From positions 1-64,000 of the forward strand of contig NZ_VTTO01000002.1 of NCBI RefSeq assembly GCF_008364825.1: 64,000 nucleotides of DNA, read 5' to 3'. The notes beneath the pieces are model-generated. The model did no database searches, was not told the origin of the DNA, and was given only the letters and a program-made list of their open reading frames with translations. A program made the position numbers and the translations under genes. Position 1 is the stretch's first letter. Each line of letters opens with the position of its first letter. The stretch comes from Azospirillum sp. B21. Lineage in GTDB: Bacteria; Pseudomonadota; Alphaproteobacteria; Azospirillales; Azospirillaceae. Of this stretch, positions 1-11,724 are shown piece by piece.

Positions 1-425
1 ATCTCCTGAAACGTCGATACTGATACAGTTTCTCTGCTCAAAAGATGCACAGACGATCCTCATTGTGCCGATCCCCGTAAGAACCAGCACCCCAAGGCCG
101 CAACGGCTACCAACTGCCGCCGCCTGCGCATCCCTTCTCACAACACGGTATAAACTTGTCAAAGAACCCGCAGCGCCTCGGCGGCGCCGCCCGAACCATT
201 CCGCGGCGCCTGCAGTTCGCAGCGCCGCGTCTTGTTCGCTTTATCTAGAGGGCTTTACTTTCACTGTCAACCTCTTTTTTTCGAGGCGCTCGGCAGTTAC
301 TTGGTCTGACCTCTGTTTCCCTTGAAGCAACACTGTCTTGCCGACCGTGCCGCGTCGCGGGAGGCGGTGTATAGGCCGACCGACCGACCCGGCGCAAGCG
401 CTTTTTTCCGACCCCCGTCGATTTT
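1..425. other. Non-coding left edge (rrn leader candidate)
   Basis: No convincing protein gene is seen here; the short open frames have no family features. Apart from the leftward promoter and boxA-like element, the stretch between 300 and 425 separates the end of the flavin oxidoreductase gene from that promoter, and I see no clear terminator in it. Confidence 0.5.
155..270 (-). promoter_or_regulatory. Putative rRNA operon promoter and boxA-like leader, directed leftward
   Basis: On the minus strand there is a near-ideal sigma-70 promoter: TTGACA (265-270), a 17-bp spacer and TAGATA (242-247), so transcription would start near 235. About 70 nt downstream, at 155-167, the minus strand reads GTTCTTTGACAAG, which resembles the boxA antitermination element of bacterial rRNA leaders. 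No protein gene lies between this and the window edge. The inference is that a 16S rRNA gene transcribed leftward starts just outside position 1; the window does not contain it. Confidence 0.55.
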
Positions 426-1424
426 TCAGCCGAGCCGCTCGCGCAGTTCCGATCCGATCTGGAAGGAGCGCAGACGGGCGGCGTGGTCATAGATCTGGCC
501 GGCCAGGATCAACTCGTCGGCCTGGGTGGCGCGGATGACCTCCGACAGCTTGGCCGCCACCTGATCCGGCGTGCCGACCGCGGCCATGGTGCCGAGCGCG
601 CGCTCCACCATCATCTTCTCGGCCGGGCTGCTCCACCATGCCTCGATGTCGTCCACCGGCGGCGGCAGCTGGCCCGGCGTGCCGCGGCGCAGGCTGGCGA
701 ACTGCTGCTGGGCGGAGGAGTAGATGCGCCGCGCCTCGGCCTCCGTATCGGCGGCGAACAGGTTGACGGCGACCATGGCATAGGGCTTGTCCAGCGTCGC
801 CGACGGCTCGAAGCGGGCGCGGTAGATCGCCAGCGCCTCCATCAGCATGTCGGGCGCGAAGTGCGAGGCGAAGGCGAAGGGCAACCCCAGCATCGCCGCC
901 AGCTGCGCACTGAACAGGCTGGAGCCCAGCAGCCACAGCGGCACCTTCAGCCCCGCCCCAGGCACGGCACAGATGCGCTGGTTCGGTTCCGGCTCCTCGA
1001 AATACATCTGCAGCTCGACCACATCCTGCGGGAAGCGGTCGCCGCTGTCGGTCATGTCGCGGCGCAGCGCGCGGGCCGTCATCATGTCGGTCCCCGGCGC
1101 GCGGCCGAGCCCGAGGTCGATGCGGCCGGGGTAGAGCGATTCCAGCGTGCCGAACTGCTCCGCCACCACCAGCGGCGCATGGTTGGGCAGCATCACCCCG
1201 CCCGAGCCCACGCGGATGGTCGAGGTGCCGGCGGCGACATGGGCGATGACGACGGCGGTGGCGGCACTGGCGATGCCCGGCATGTTGTGATGCTCGGCCA
1301 GCCAATAGCGCTTGTAGCCCCACCGCTCCGCATGACGGGCAAGGTCCAGCGTGTTGCGGAAGCTGTCGGCGGCGGTCGCCCCCTGCACGATCGGGCTGAG
1401 GTCGAGGACGGAAAAGGGGATCAT
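426..1424 (-). CDS. LLM-class flavin-dependent oxidoreductase (luciferase-like monooxygenase)
   Basis: The 332-residue product is a bacterial luciferase-like (LLM) protein, a TIM-barrel enzyme family that uses reduced FMN or F420; members of this subgroup (MsnO8-like) have no assigned substrate. Family features are the N-terminal strand [12 protein letters not shown], the segment [18 protein letters not shown], and [14 protein letters not shown] around residues 100-115. The start is set at the ATG of MIPFSV at 1424, where family members begin; an in-frame ATG at 1436 and a longer upstream extension are less likely. It stands alone, followed on the same strand by the putative rrn promoter. Physiological substrate unknown. 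Confidence 0.85.
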   Translation of the reverse strand: MIPFSVLDLSPIVQGATAADSFRNTLDLARHAERWGYKRYWLAEHHNMPGIASAATAVVIAHVAAGTSTIRVGSGGVMLPNHAPLVVAEQFGTLESLYPGRIDLGLGRAPGTDMMTARALRRDMTDSGDRFPQDVVELQMYFEEPEPNQRICAVPGAGLKVPLWLLGSSLFSAQLAAMLGLPFAFASHFAPDMLMEALAIYRARFEPSATLDKPYAMVAVNLFAADTEAEARRIYSSAQQQFASLRRGTPGQLPPPVDDIEAWWSSPAEKMMVERALGTMAAVGTPDQVAAKLSEVIRATQADELILAGQIYDHAARLRSFQIGSELRERLG

Positions 1425-1556
1425 GGCGCAATCCATGCTGTGGGCCGTAGTAAGGGGCGGCCGTAATGGGAGACCGCCGGGCGGCCAATGGTTAACAACC
1501 AAGGTATGGTCGTCACGCGGTGAGTTCCACGCCGATGCCCGCGCGGCTGCCTTGCA

Positions 1557-2833
1557 TCAACCGGCGCCCGTCCGCTCCGCCCCTTCCCCTTTGCCGCCAT
1601 AAAGCCGCCGACCGATCGGCTCCAGCGTCAGCCCCTGCACCAGGATGCTGAAGGCGACGGCGGCATAGCAGACCGCCAGGATGGGATCGCGGTAGGGGCC
1701 TTCCGGCAGGGACAGCACCAGCGCCACCGCGATGCCGCCGCGCAGACCCGCCCAGGTCAGGATGACCAGCGCACTCGTCTTGCCGGTGCGCCCCATATGC
1801 ATCAGCAGGGCGGGCGTCAGGCTGAACAGCCGCGCGCCAGGGACAGCGGGATCGCCAACAGCGCGGCCAGGAGGGCCGGCACCGTCCAGGAGATGCCCAT
1901 GGTCGCCTCCAGCCCCACCAGAAGAAACAGAAGGGCGTTCAGCACGGCGTCGATCATCTCCCACACCACGCGCAGGTCGCGGCGGCTCTCGTCGCTGCTG
2001 ACATGGCGTGCGCTCGTGTAGCCGATCAGCAGTCCCGCCACCACCACCGCGATGGGGCCCGATACGCCCAGCTGGCCGGCCAGCGAATAGGTCCCCAGCG
2101 CCAGGGCCAGCGAGATCGTCAGTTCCACCGTGCTCTCATCGACCCGCCGCTTCGCCTGATACGCGACCCAGCCGCCGGCAAAGCCGAGGGCCGCACCACC
2201 GAACGCCTCTTTCAGAAAGTCGAAGGCCACCTCGCCCGCGGTCAGATCCTGTTCGCTGCCGGTCGCGAGATGCAGCAGCGTCGCGAACACCACCACTCCG
2301 ACGCCGTCGTTGAACAGGCTTTCGCCCGAGATTACCGACCGAAGCGTCTCGGGAACCGGCAACCGTCCCAGGATGCCGTGCACCGCCACCGGGTCGGTCG
2401 GCGCGATGGCCGCACCCAGCACCAGACACCAGATCAGCGGCACGCCGACGCCGACCAGCCCGAAGATGACGTGCAGCCCGGCCCCCATCAGGGCGGTGAA
2501 GATCAGAACGCCGAGCGTCGCCAGCGCCAGCACCGTCCATTTCCGCTTCAGCAGGGCGCAGAGATCCTCGTTCACCGCCGCGGCGTAGAGCAGCAGGCTG
2601 AGGATGCCGTCGAGCAGGATGTCCGGCAGGCTGATCTGCCCGATCAGGTGACGCAGCCAGTTGCCGATGCCGAATGATGCCGCCACGCTGTCGGCGCCGC
2701 TGACCAGCAGGGCCAGGACCAGCCCTTCGAGGAACAGCGCGATGGTGCTGGGCAGCTTCAGCCAGCGGTAGTTGATGAAGCCGAAGGCGGCTGCCAGGGT
2801 CAGCAGGATCGCGGAGAGGTCGAACGGACCCAA
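1557..2833 (-). pseudogene. Na+/H+ antiporter (CPA1 family), frameshifted
   Basis: This encodes a monovalent cation:proton antiporter of the NhaP/CPA1 type, an inner-membrane protein exchanging Na+ or K+ for H+. The first part (2833 to about 1840) contains the core motif GAAIAPTDPVAVHGIL, then SGESLFNDGVGVVVF and a run of membrane helices. The frame breaks near 1840, where one frame reads IPLSLARGCSA-stop and the other continues ARLFSLTPALLMHMGRTGK through TWAGLRGGIAVALVLSLPEG to the stop at 1557. The second part is the expected C-terminal half, so a one-base loss (or two-base gain) splits one gene. The start is a TTG at 2833 preceded by GGAG seven bases upstream. It is either a recent pseudogene or a sequencing error. 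Confidence 0.8.
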
Positions 2834-3196
2834 GGGCTTTCTCCGAAGAAACGAGATGGCTGGCGAAATGGCAGGGAACGGCCGCCCGGCCGAGTGAGAA
2901 GCGCGCTTCGACACCCCGGATCAGGCAGCCGGATCGGGATCTTGCGTCTCGACATGGCCGGAACAGCACAAGAAACCGATGGAAGTTGCAATGATCTCGA
3001 CAACATCGGCAGGTGGCTTGATGTCACGCTGACATGACGAGTCAAGAAACCTACTCCCAAATGGCTAGAGGACCTGGATTGCCACTCCTCGGACGATTGA
3101 ATATTCTCGCGCCATGATTCTGAACAAATCCCACATTTTTGGTCGGAGCATTCGGCATCGGCGCCCGGGGCCGGCTCAGGCCGATGTGAATGGCTT
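2834..3196. other. Intergenic region between divergent antiporter and kinase genes, with a 15-bp palindrome
   Basis: This 363-bp stretch separates two divergently transcribed genes. It contains a perfect inverted repeat, ATGTCA-CGC-TGACAT, at 3022-3036, a plausible regulator site, and a moderately AT-rich stretch around 3090-3140. No gene is seen. Confidence 0.4.
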
Positions 3197-5986
3197 GTGG
3201 ATGACCGTCTCCGTGACCGTCTCCGGGGTGTCCGGCGCATGATGGCCGATCGGGTCTGGGCGGATGCGGCCCGGCTTCGCCACGCCGCCAGCCGCGATAT
3301 GGACGGCGCAGGCATCGGGAACCAGAGCATGCCGGGGGGCATGCCGGACATCTTCACCGGCGGCGGCGAGATGGGCGCGCGGATGCGGGCGATGGACTGG
3401 TCCGCCACCCCGCTCGGCCGGGCCGAGGATTGGCCGCAGTCGCTGCGCACCCTCGTCAACCTGATGCTGACCTCCTGCTTCCCGATGTTCGCGGTCTGGG
3501 GACCGGAGTTGACCTTTCTCTACAACGACAGCTACCGGCCGATCCTGGGCGACAAGCCGGAGGCGCTGGGCCGCCCCTTCGCCGAGGTGTGGGCCGACAT
3601 CTGGGAGGATCTGTCCCCGCTGGTGGTGCGGGCCCTCGCCGGCGAGGCGACCTACCACGAAGACCGGCTGCTGGTGATGGAACGCCACGGCTATCGGGAG
3701 GAGACCTATTTCACCTTCTCCTACAGCCCGGTGCGCGACGAGACCGACCGCGTCGCCGGCATGTTCTGCGCCTGCACCGAAAACACCGCGCGGGTGCTGG
3801 CGGAACGGCGGCTGACCTTCCAGCTCGATCTGGCGGAGCGGCTGCGCGGGCTGAACGACCCGGTCGGCGTCACCGCCGCCGCCGCGGAGGCGATCGGCCG
3901 CCATCTGGGGGTGGCGCGGGCCGGCTACGGCCGCATCGATCCCACCGGTACCATGGTCTTGGTGGAGCGCGGCTGGAGCGACAGCGGAATGGCCAGCCTG
4001 TCCGGGGAGACCCGGCCGCTCGACAGCTTCGGCCCCGCCGTGATGGCCGAACTGCGGGCGGGATACACACTGCGCGTCGACGATGTGACGACCGACCGGC
4101 GCACCGCCGGAAGCGGACCGGCGGCTGCCTTCGCCGGCATCGGGGTGCGGTCGCTTCTGGTGGTGCCGCTGCTGAAGGCCGGGCAGCTGACCGCCATCCT
4201 CTATCTGCACGAAGCAAAACCGCGCCATTGGACCCAGGCCGACGCCGCCCTGGCGGAGGATGTGGCGGAGCGGACCTGGGCGGCGGTGGAGCGCGCGCTG
4301 GCCGAAGCGGCTCTGCGCGCCGCCAACCAGGCCCTGATGCGCGAACGTGCGGCGGTGGAGGCGGCCAACGCCCGGCTGGCGGCGGAGGGGGAGCGACTGC
4401 GCACCCTGTTCCGGCAGGCGCCCGGCTTCATGTGCGTGCTGCGCGGGCCGACGCATATCTTCGAATTGGCGAACGACACCTACCTTCAGCTCGTCGGCAA
4501 GCGCGATGTGGTGGATCGCCCCGCCCGCGAGGTCCTGCCGGAGGTGGAGGGGCAGGGCTTCTTCGAACTGCTCGACCGCGTCTACAACTCCGGCGAGACC
4601 TTCGTCGGGCGGAACATGCCGATCCGCTTCCAGCGCCGTCCGGACGGACCGCTGGAGGAACGTTATCTCACCTTCGTCTACCAGCCGATCAAGGACAAGG
4701 CGGGACGGGTCACCGGCCTGTTCGTGGAGGGCAGCGACGTCACCGAGGCCAAGCGGGCGGAGGAGGAGCTGCAGCAGCTCAATGCCACGCTGGAGGCCCG
4801 CGTCGCCGAGGAGGTGGCCGAGCGTGAGCGCGTGCAGGTGGCGCTGCTGCAGACCCAGAAGACCGAGGCGCTGGGCCAGATGACCGGTGGCGTCGCCCAT
4901 GACTTCAACAACCTGCTCCAGGCCCTGTCCGGCTGCCTGCACATGATCGAGAAGCGGGCGGAGGGGACGCGCATCCAGCCGCTGGTCGATGCCGGCCGGC
5001 AGGCGGTGGACCGCGGCGCCAAGCTGGTGCAGCAGCTGATGGCCTTCGCCCGCCGCCAGGCCCTGCGGCCGGAAACGGTCGATCTGCGCGACCGCGTGCT
5101 CGGCATGTCGGAACTGTTGAACCGGGCGTTGCGCGCCGACATCCGGCTGGAGATCGACTTCACCACTGGGTTGTGGCCGGTGGAGGTCGATGCGACGCAG
5201 TTGGAACTGGCCCTGCTGAACCTCGTGGTCAATGCGCGCGATGCGATGCCGGAGGGCGGGGTGCTGGCCATCCGTGCGGACAATGCGACGCTGGAGCCGG
5301 GAGACCCGCAGGCGCCCGACGGGCTGTCCGGCGAATTCGTGCGGCTGACGGTCAGCGACACCGGCACCGGCATGCCGGCCGAGGTGAGGGCGCGCGCCTT
5401 CGATCCCTTCTTCACCACCAAAGAGATCGGCAAGGGCAGCGGGCTCGGCCTGTCGCAGGTCTACGGCTTCGCCCGCCATTCCGGCGGCACCGCATGGATC
5501 GAGAGCGAAGAGGGGCGCGGCACCACCATCGGCCTGCTGATCCGCCGCTCCGGCACCGCCCCGCAGGCGGAGGCAGAGCCGGCGGCCAAGGCGGCCGGCG
5601 CCACCCGCGTCGGCGGCCATGTGCTGGTGGTGGAGGATGACCCGATCGTCGCCCTGACCGTCGCCACGGCGCTGGAGGATGCCGGCTTCACCATCACCCG
5701 TGCCGCCACCGCGGACGAAGCCTTGCCGCTGCTCGCGGCTGGCCGGTTCGACCTGCTGTTCAGCGACGTGGTGATGCCCGGCACCATGAGCGGCGTCGAT
5801 CTGGCGCGCACCGTGCAGCGCCTCTACCCCGGCCTTCCGGTGGTGCTGGCGACCGGCTACAGCGAGGAGGTGGCCCGCGCCACCGGCGTGATGGTTCTGC
5901 CCAAGCCCTACCGCATCGAACATCTGGTCGGCGTGCTGGATACGGTACTGGCCGAAGGGAGCCGGCCAGGCCCAGGCTTTAGTTAA
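3197..5986 (+). CDS. Hybrid histidine kinase with PAS-GAF-PAS sensor and receiver domain
   Basis: A 929-residue cytoplasmic sensor kinase without obvious membrane segments. In order: a PAS-like domain (about 60-170, with FPMFAVWGPELTFLYNDSY), a GAF domain (about 210-370), a second PAS domain (about 405-530), a coiled-coil linker, a HisKA-type domain with GGVAHDFNNLL and phosphoacceptor His568, an HATPase domain (N box LNLVVNARDAMPEGG; G boxes DTGTGMP and GKGSGLGLSQVYG), and a C-terminal receiver with Asp857 in FSDVVMPG. The annotated start is a GTG; ATGs at 3239, 3299 and 3329 are equally possible because homologues usually begin close to the first PAS. Signal and output are unknown; no partner regulator is adjacent. 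Confidence 0.85.
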   Translation: MDDRLRDRLRGVRRMMADRVWADAARLRHAASRDMDGAGIGNQSMPGGMPDIFTGGGEMGARMRAMDWSATPLGRAEDWPQSLRTLVNLMLTSCFPMFAVWGPELTFLYNDSYRPILGDKPEALGRPFAEVWADIWEDLSPLVVRALAGEATYHEDRLLVMERHGYREETYFTFSYSPVRDETDRVAGMFCACTENTARVLAERRLTFQLDLAERLRGLNDPVGVTAAAAEAIGRHLGVARAGYGRIDPTGTMVLVERGWSDSGMASLSGETRPLDSFGPAVMAELRAGYTLRVDDVTTDRRTAGSGPAAAFAGIGVRSLLVVPLLKAGQLTAILYLHEAKPRHWTQADAALAEDVAERTWAAVERALAEAALRAANQALMRERAAVEAANARLAAEGERLRTLFRQAPGFMCVLRGPTHIFELANDTYLQLVGKRDVVDRPAREVLPEVEGQGFFELLDRVYNSGETFVGRNMPIRFQRRPDGPLEERYLTFVYQPIKDKAGRVTGLFVEGSDVTEAKRAEEELQQLNATLEARVAEEVAERERVQVALLQTQKTEALGQMTGGVAHDFNNLLQALSGCLHMIEKRAEGTRIQPLVDAGRQAVDRGAKLVQQLMAFARRQALRPETVDLRDRVLGMSELLNRALRADIRLEIDFTTGLWPVEVDATQLELALLNLVVNARDAMPEGGVLAIRADNATLEPGDPQAPDGLSGEFVRLTVSDTGTGMPAEVRARAFDPFFTTKEIGKGSGLGLSQVYGFARHSGGTAWIESEEGRGTTIGLLIRRSGTAPQAEAEPAAKAAGATRVGGHVLVVEDDPIVALTVATALEDAGFTITRAATADEALPLLAAGRFDLLFSDVVMPGTMSGVDLARTVQRLYPGLPVVLATGYSEEVARATGVMVLPKPYRIEHLVGVLDTVLAEGSRPGPGFS

Positions 5987-6074
5987 GACACCGGACCGTT
6001 CGATGATTGAGCCAGATTAAAGACGCCTCCCCGGCTTGGTGCTCTAATGACGGAGTCAACCAGGGAGGCATTTC

Positions 6075-8798
<2,724 letters not shown>

Positions 8799-8893
8799 GC
8801 CGCTCCCGGCACCCATACCTCTGCGCATACCATCCCCCCTGCCCGCCGAGGCCCGGCAAGGTTGCAGCTTAAGCAATATACTAGTATCCCGAG

Positions 8894-10450
8894 GTGACAG
8901 CCGCCGTCAGTGCCGGCCCTCCCCTTCCGGAACCCTCCCGTCCGATCATGACCCTGGCCTTCCACATGATGCCGCTCCTCGGCACGATCCTGCTCCTCGC
9001 CTCCCGCCGCGTCAGCCTGCTGACGGCCGGGCTGGCCGGCATGACGCTGGCGTTCGTGACGATGATCGTGGCGCAGGCGCCGCTCGCCGGGATGCCGGAC
9101 ATGTCCGTGCTGAATATGGAGGCGCTGACCATGGCGGCGGTCAAGGCGGGCGAAGGGGCATGGCTGGCGTGGCATGCCATGTCGATCATCGCCGCCGGCC
9201 TGCTGTTCCACCGCGCTTACGAAGCCCGCGGAATCCCCGCCGCCGCAATCGCGCAGGAGAATCGCCGGCGCGCCGTCTTCGTCGCCTGCTTCCTGGTCGG
9301 CCCCTTTGCGGAGTCGGTGACGGGATTCGGCGTCGGTCTGGTTGTGGCCCTCGCCATGCTGCGCCATATGGGGCTGCCGCCGGTGCAGGCCGCCGCCCTC
9401 GGCCTGTTCAGTCAGGTGCTGGCGGCCTGGGGCGCCATGGGAGTCGGCACGCGGGTCGGCGCCGAGTTGATCGGCGTGACCTTCACCGAACTCGGGACGG
9501 CCAGCGCCCTGCTGATGGCGGTCGTGCTGCCCTGCCTGCTGCCGGTATTCTGGGGACTGATCCACGGCTGCGGCCTGCGCTCCACCCTGCGCGACCGGAC
9601 GACCGATGTGGCCCTCCTGCTCTGTCTGGCCGGGCTGATCTGGCTGACCAACCGCTTCGTCGCCCCGGAACTCGGCGGCGGGCTGGCGACGGGCGTCCTC
9701 TTGGTGCTGGTGGAGGGACCGCGCCTGCTGCGCAGCGACGCCGGGCCCCGAGTGGCGATGGCGGGGCTGATGGAGCGGTTGTGGCCCTATGTGCTGCTGA
9801 TCGCCGCGCTGATGGCGACGCGGCTGCTGCCGCCGCTGTCGGATTGGACAGGCCGCTGGCTGGTGCTCGACCCGTTCGGCGGGCTGGCCCCGCTGGCCCT
9901 GCTGCGCCATCCCGCGACATGGCTGGTGGTGATCGCCGCCATCCTGCTGGCCGGACTGCCGGCTTCCAAAGCTGGCGAGGTGGTCCGCGGCTCCCTTCGC
10001 GCGGCATTGGTGCCGATGGCCGCCACGCTGGTCTTCGTCGAATTCGCCGCCTTCATGGCCGCGTCCGGCGGTGCGGCGATGTTCGGACAGGCGTGGCGCG
10101 AGGTCGCCGGGCGCTTCGCCGTGCTGGCGACCCCGGTTTTCGGCGGTGCCGCCGGCATGCTGACCGGCTCCAACACCGCGTCCAACGCCCTGATGATGCA
10201 CATCCAATTGAGCCTCGCCGCCGAAAGCGGCCTGCCGCCGATGCTGACCGCGGCGATCCAGACCGTTTCTGGGAGCATCTGCACCATGCTGACCCCCGGC
10301 CGCATCGTGCTCGCCGCCGGCCTTGTCGGGCTGCAGCAGGCGGAAGGCGCCATCTACCGCCGCGCCCTGCCGATCGGGCTGGCGACGATCCTGTCGCTGC
10401 TGGCCGTCGTCGTTCTGGTGGCCGGGGGCAAGGCCTGGAGCTTGGTGTAG
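8894..10450 (+). CDS. lctP: L-lactate permease family transporter
   Basis: A 518-residue polytopic inner-membrane protein of the LctP family (lactate/glycolate:H+ symport). Characteristic segments are FLVGPFAESVTGFGVGLVVALAMLR around residue 135, the central LFSQVLAAWGAMGVGTRVGAELIG, and the C-terminal TGSNTASNALMMHIQ and SICTMLTPGRIVLAAG. The GTG start at 8894 lacks a clear ribosome-binding site; an ATG at 8948 is a reasonable alternative that puts the first helix at the N terminus. No lactate dehydrogenase gene is adjacent. The nearby CstA and BtsSR-like genes suggest a carboxylate-uptake theme, which is inference. Confidence 0.85.
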   Translation: MTAAVSAGPPLPEPSRPIMTLAFHMMPLLGTILLLASRRVSLLTAGLAGMTLAFVTMIVAQAPLAGMPDMSVLNMEALTMAAVKAGEGAWLAWHAMSIIAAGLLFHRAYEARGIPAAAIAQENRRRAVFVACFLVGPFAESVTGFGVGLVVALAMLRHMGLPPVQAAALGLFSQVLAAWGAMGVGTRVGAELIGVTFTELGTASALLMAVVLPCLLPVFWGLIHGCGLRSTLRDRTTDVALLLCLAGLIWLTNRFVAPELGGGLATGVLLVLVEGPRLLRSDAGPRVAMAGLMERLWPYVLLIAALMATRLLPPLSDWTGRWLVLDPFGGLAPLALLRHPATWLVVIAAILLAGLPASKAGEVVRGSLRAALVPMAATLVFVEFAAFMAASGGAAMFGQAWREVAGRFAVLATPVFGGAAGMLTGSNTASNALMMHIQLSLAAESGLPPMLTAAIQTVSGSICTMLTPGRIVLAAGLVGLQQAEGAIYRRALPIGLATILSLLAVVVLVAGGKAWSLV

Positions 10451-10458
10451 GTTCCGGC

Positions 10459-10953
10459 TTACCGCCTGATCATGTGACGGATCCGCGGGATCCGGCCCAG
10501 CCTGTTTCCGGTGGCTGCCGGGTCCATGCCGACTACCGAGCAGGCATGGCGGTAAGCCATTGCAAGAACCCCAATGGCAAAAGCGGGTTCCATGGGTTGG
10601 GACAGCATCTCGTCGCAGGAGTATCCCGATCCGAACACCTTCGTCCAGAATATGTCGTCGTCCAAGAACATCACATTCATGGCCCAGACTCCGAACCGCC
10701 GCCGGGGAACATCCTGCTCGGAATAAACGATCTCGATGTGATCGTGACGCGAGTCCCTGTAGATGCGGTCAAGTGTTTCGCTGACATCGCAGACCTGTCC
10801 TTCGAGCGACTGAAGGAACACGCCTCCGCATTCGACCATGAAACCGGTGATAGAGGCTTTCCTGTTGTTCCTCGCCGCCGCAAGGCATAACCGCTGGATG
10901 TCGAGGTAGGAAAGCAGCGTCGTCAATTGACTTCGGAAGACAACCTGCAGCAT
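10459..10953 (-). CDS. BLUF-like domain protein with Phe in place of the photoactive Tyr
   Basis: The 164-residue product has a BLUF (blue-light-using FAD) fold over roughly its first 95 residues. The conserved pattern is visible: an N-terminal strand, ARNNRKASITGF with the flavin-contacting Asn, VFLQSLEG with the key Gln, and RRFGVWAMNV. The N-terminal strand reads MLQVVFRSQL, where active BLUF domains have Tyr (for example CCYRS in AppA); the codon is TTC, so the Tyr is Phe. Tyr-to-Phe changes there abolish the light reaction in studied BLUF proteins. The ATG at 10953 is chosen because GGAG lies eight bases upstream; a 30-residue upstream extension lacks support. The roughly 65-residue C-terminal tail has no recognised domain. 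Convergent with the lactate permease gene, 8 bp apart. Confidence 0.75.
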   Translation of the reverse strand: MLQVVFRSQLTTLLSYLDIQRLCLAAARNNRKASITGFMVECGGVFLQSLEGQVCDVSETLDRIYRDSRHDHIEIVYSEQDVPRRRFGVWAMNVMFLDDDIFWTKVFGSGYSCDEMLSQPMEPAFAIGVLAMAYRHACSVVGMDPAATGNRLGRIPRIRHMIRR

Positions 10954-11724
10954 GCTCGCGTCTCCAGCGGAGAGGTCTAAACTATTCGGACACTGACGTG
11001 ACACCTTGAAATTATTCCAACCGCGAACAATGTCACGGCTCAAAAAAGCCGACTAGCTCTCCGTGCGGAATCGGCAACGAATGGCTGTGCTCGACCTGTC
11101 CGAACGGTCGGGAGCACAATGGCCGAAGGTGCCGCCCCCGGCTGCGCGCCCGCCGTTTCGCCCATCAGAGCCAAACACCGGTGAGCGACGGCACGGCGAC
11201 GGCGATTCCTGTGACGGCGATCAAGGTCCGACCCGGCAGGCCGTCATGCCAGTCGAACCCCACGCCGTAAAAGTTGTATTCGAAGCTGTGGCAGAGCAAG
11301 CGCCTGCACCGGCCCAGCTTGCGGAGCGATCAGAAAAAATCGGTCGGGCACCCTTGTTTCAAGCGACAGAATCCTCATTTTGAGCGATGTCGGCTGTGAC
11401 GCCGAGCCTCCCCAAAATCCTGGCCCGCAACCCTGGTCGGATACCCCGTGTCGATCCCATTCCCGGGCTCCACGGCAACTGTGGTGATCTCCTTGATCTA
11501 AGTTCTCCAGTTCGGCGCCCCCCTGTTCGGGCATGCCGACGCCTTCCTCTCCGGCCTGATGAAGAGCAGGCTGCCAGACTCCCCCCCGATCGGGCGCCGC
11601 CGGCCGGGTCGGAGAGGGCCTCTCCTATCTGCATCCTGTGGCGATGCACGCACTCCGGCAGCGTCGAATACCGGATTTTTGCAGCCTGCCCGCGCATCCG
11701 GCGCCGGGCCGACGAAGGAACCCT
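10954..11724. other. 771-bp region upstream of hflX with a degenerate gene fragment
   Basis: No intact gene is supported. The minus strand at 11165-11329 retains a recognisable membrane-protein fragment (listed separately). The rest contains short open frames without family features; one plus-strand frame at about 11497-11590 reads plausibly as protein (GAPLFGHADAFLSGLM) but is not identified and has no start or domain. The region looks like decayed coding DNA. Confidence 0.4.
11165..11329 (-). pseudogene. Remnant of a PepSY-associated membrane protein (C-terminal fragment)
   Basis: Read on the minus strand, about 55 codons run from an in-frame stop at 11330-11332 to a stop at 11165. They include HSFEYNFYGVGFDW, then GLPGRTLIAVTGIAVAVPSL and TGVWL. 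This matches the end of PepSY_TM (iron-regulated membrane protein) families, where a LHxFxFGxW segment precedes a last helix ending in VTGxxxW. No start codon or upstream domain is present, so it would be a decayed piece. The assignment is from pattern only. Confidence 0.35.

Noticed and set aside
3176..5923. A 915-codon open frame antisense to the hybrid kinase
   Set aside because: Same reason: a composition artefact with no recognisable domain.
11063..11383. A 106-codon frame upstream of hflX
   Set aside because: No domain, no ribosome-binding site, and the opposite strand holds a better fragment.
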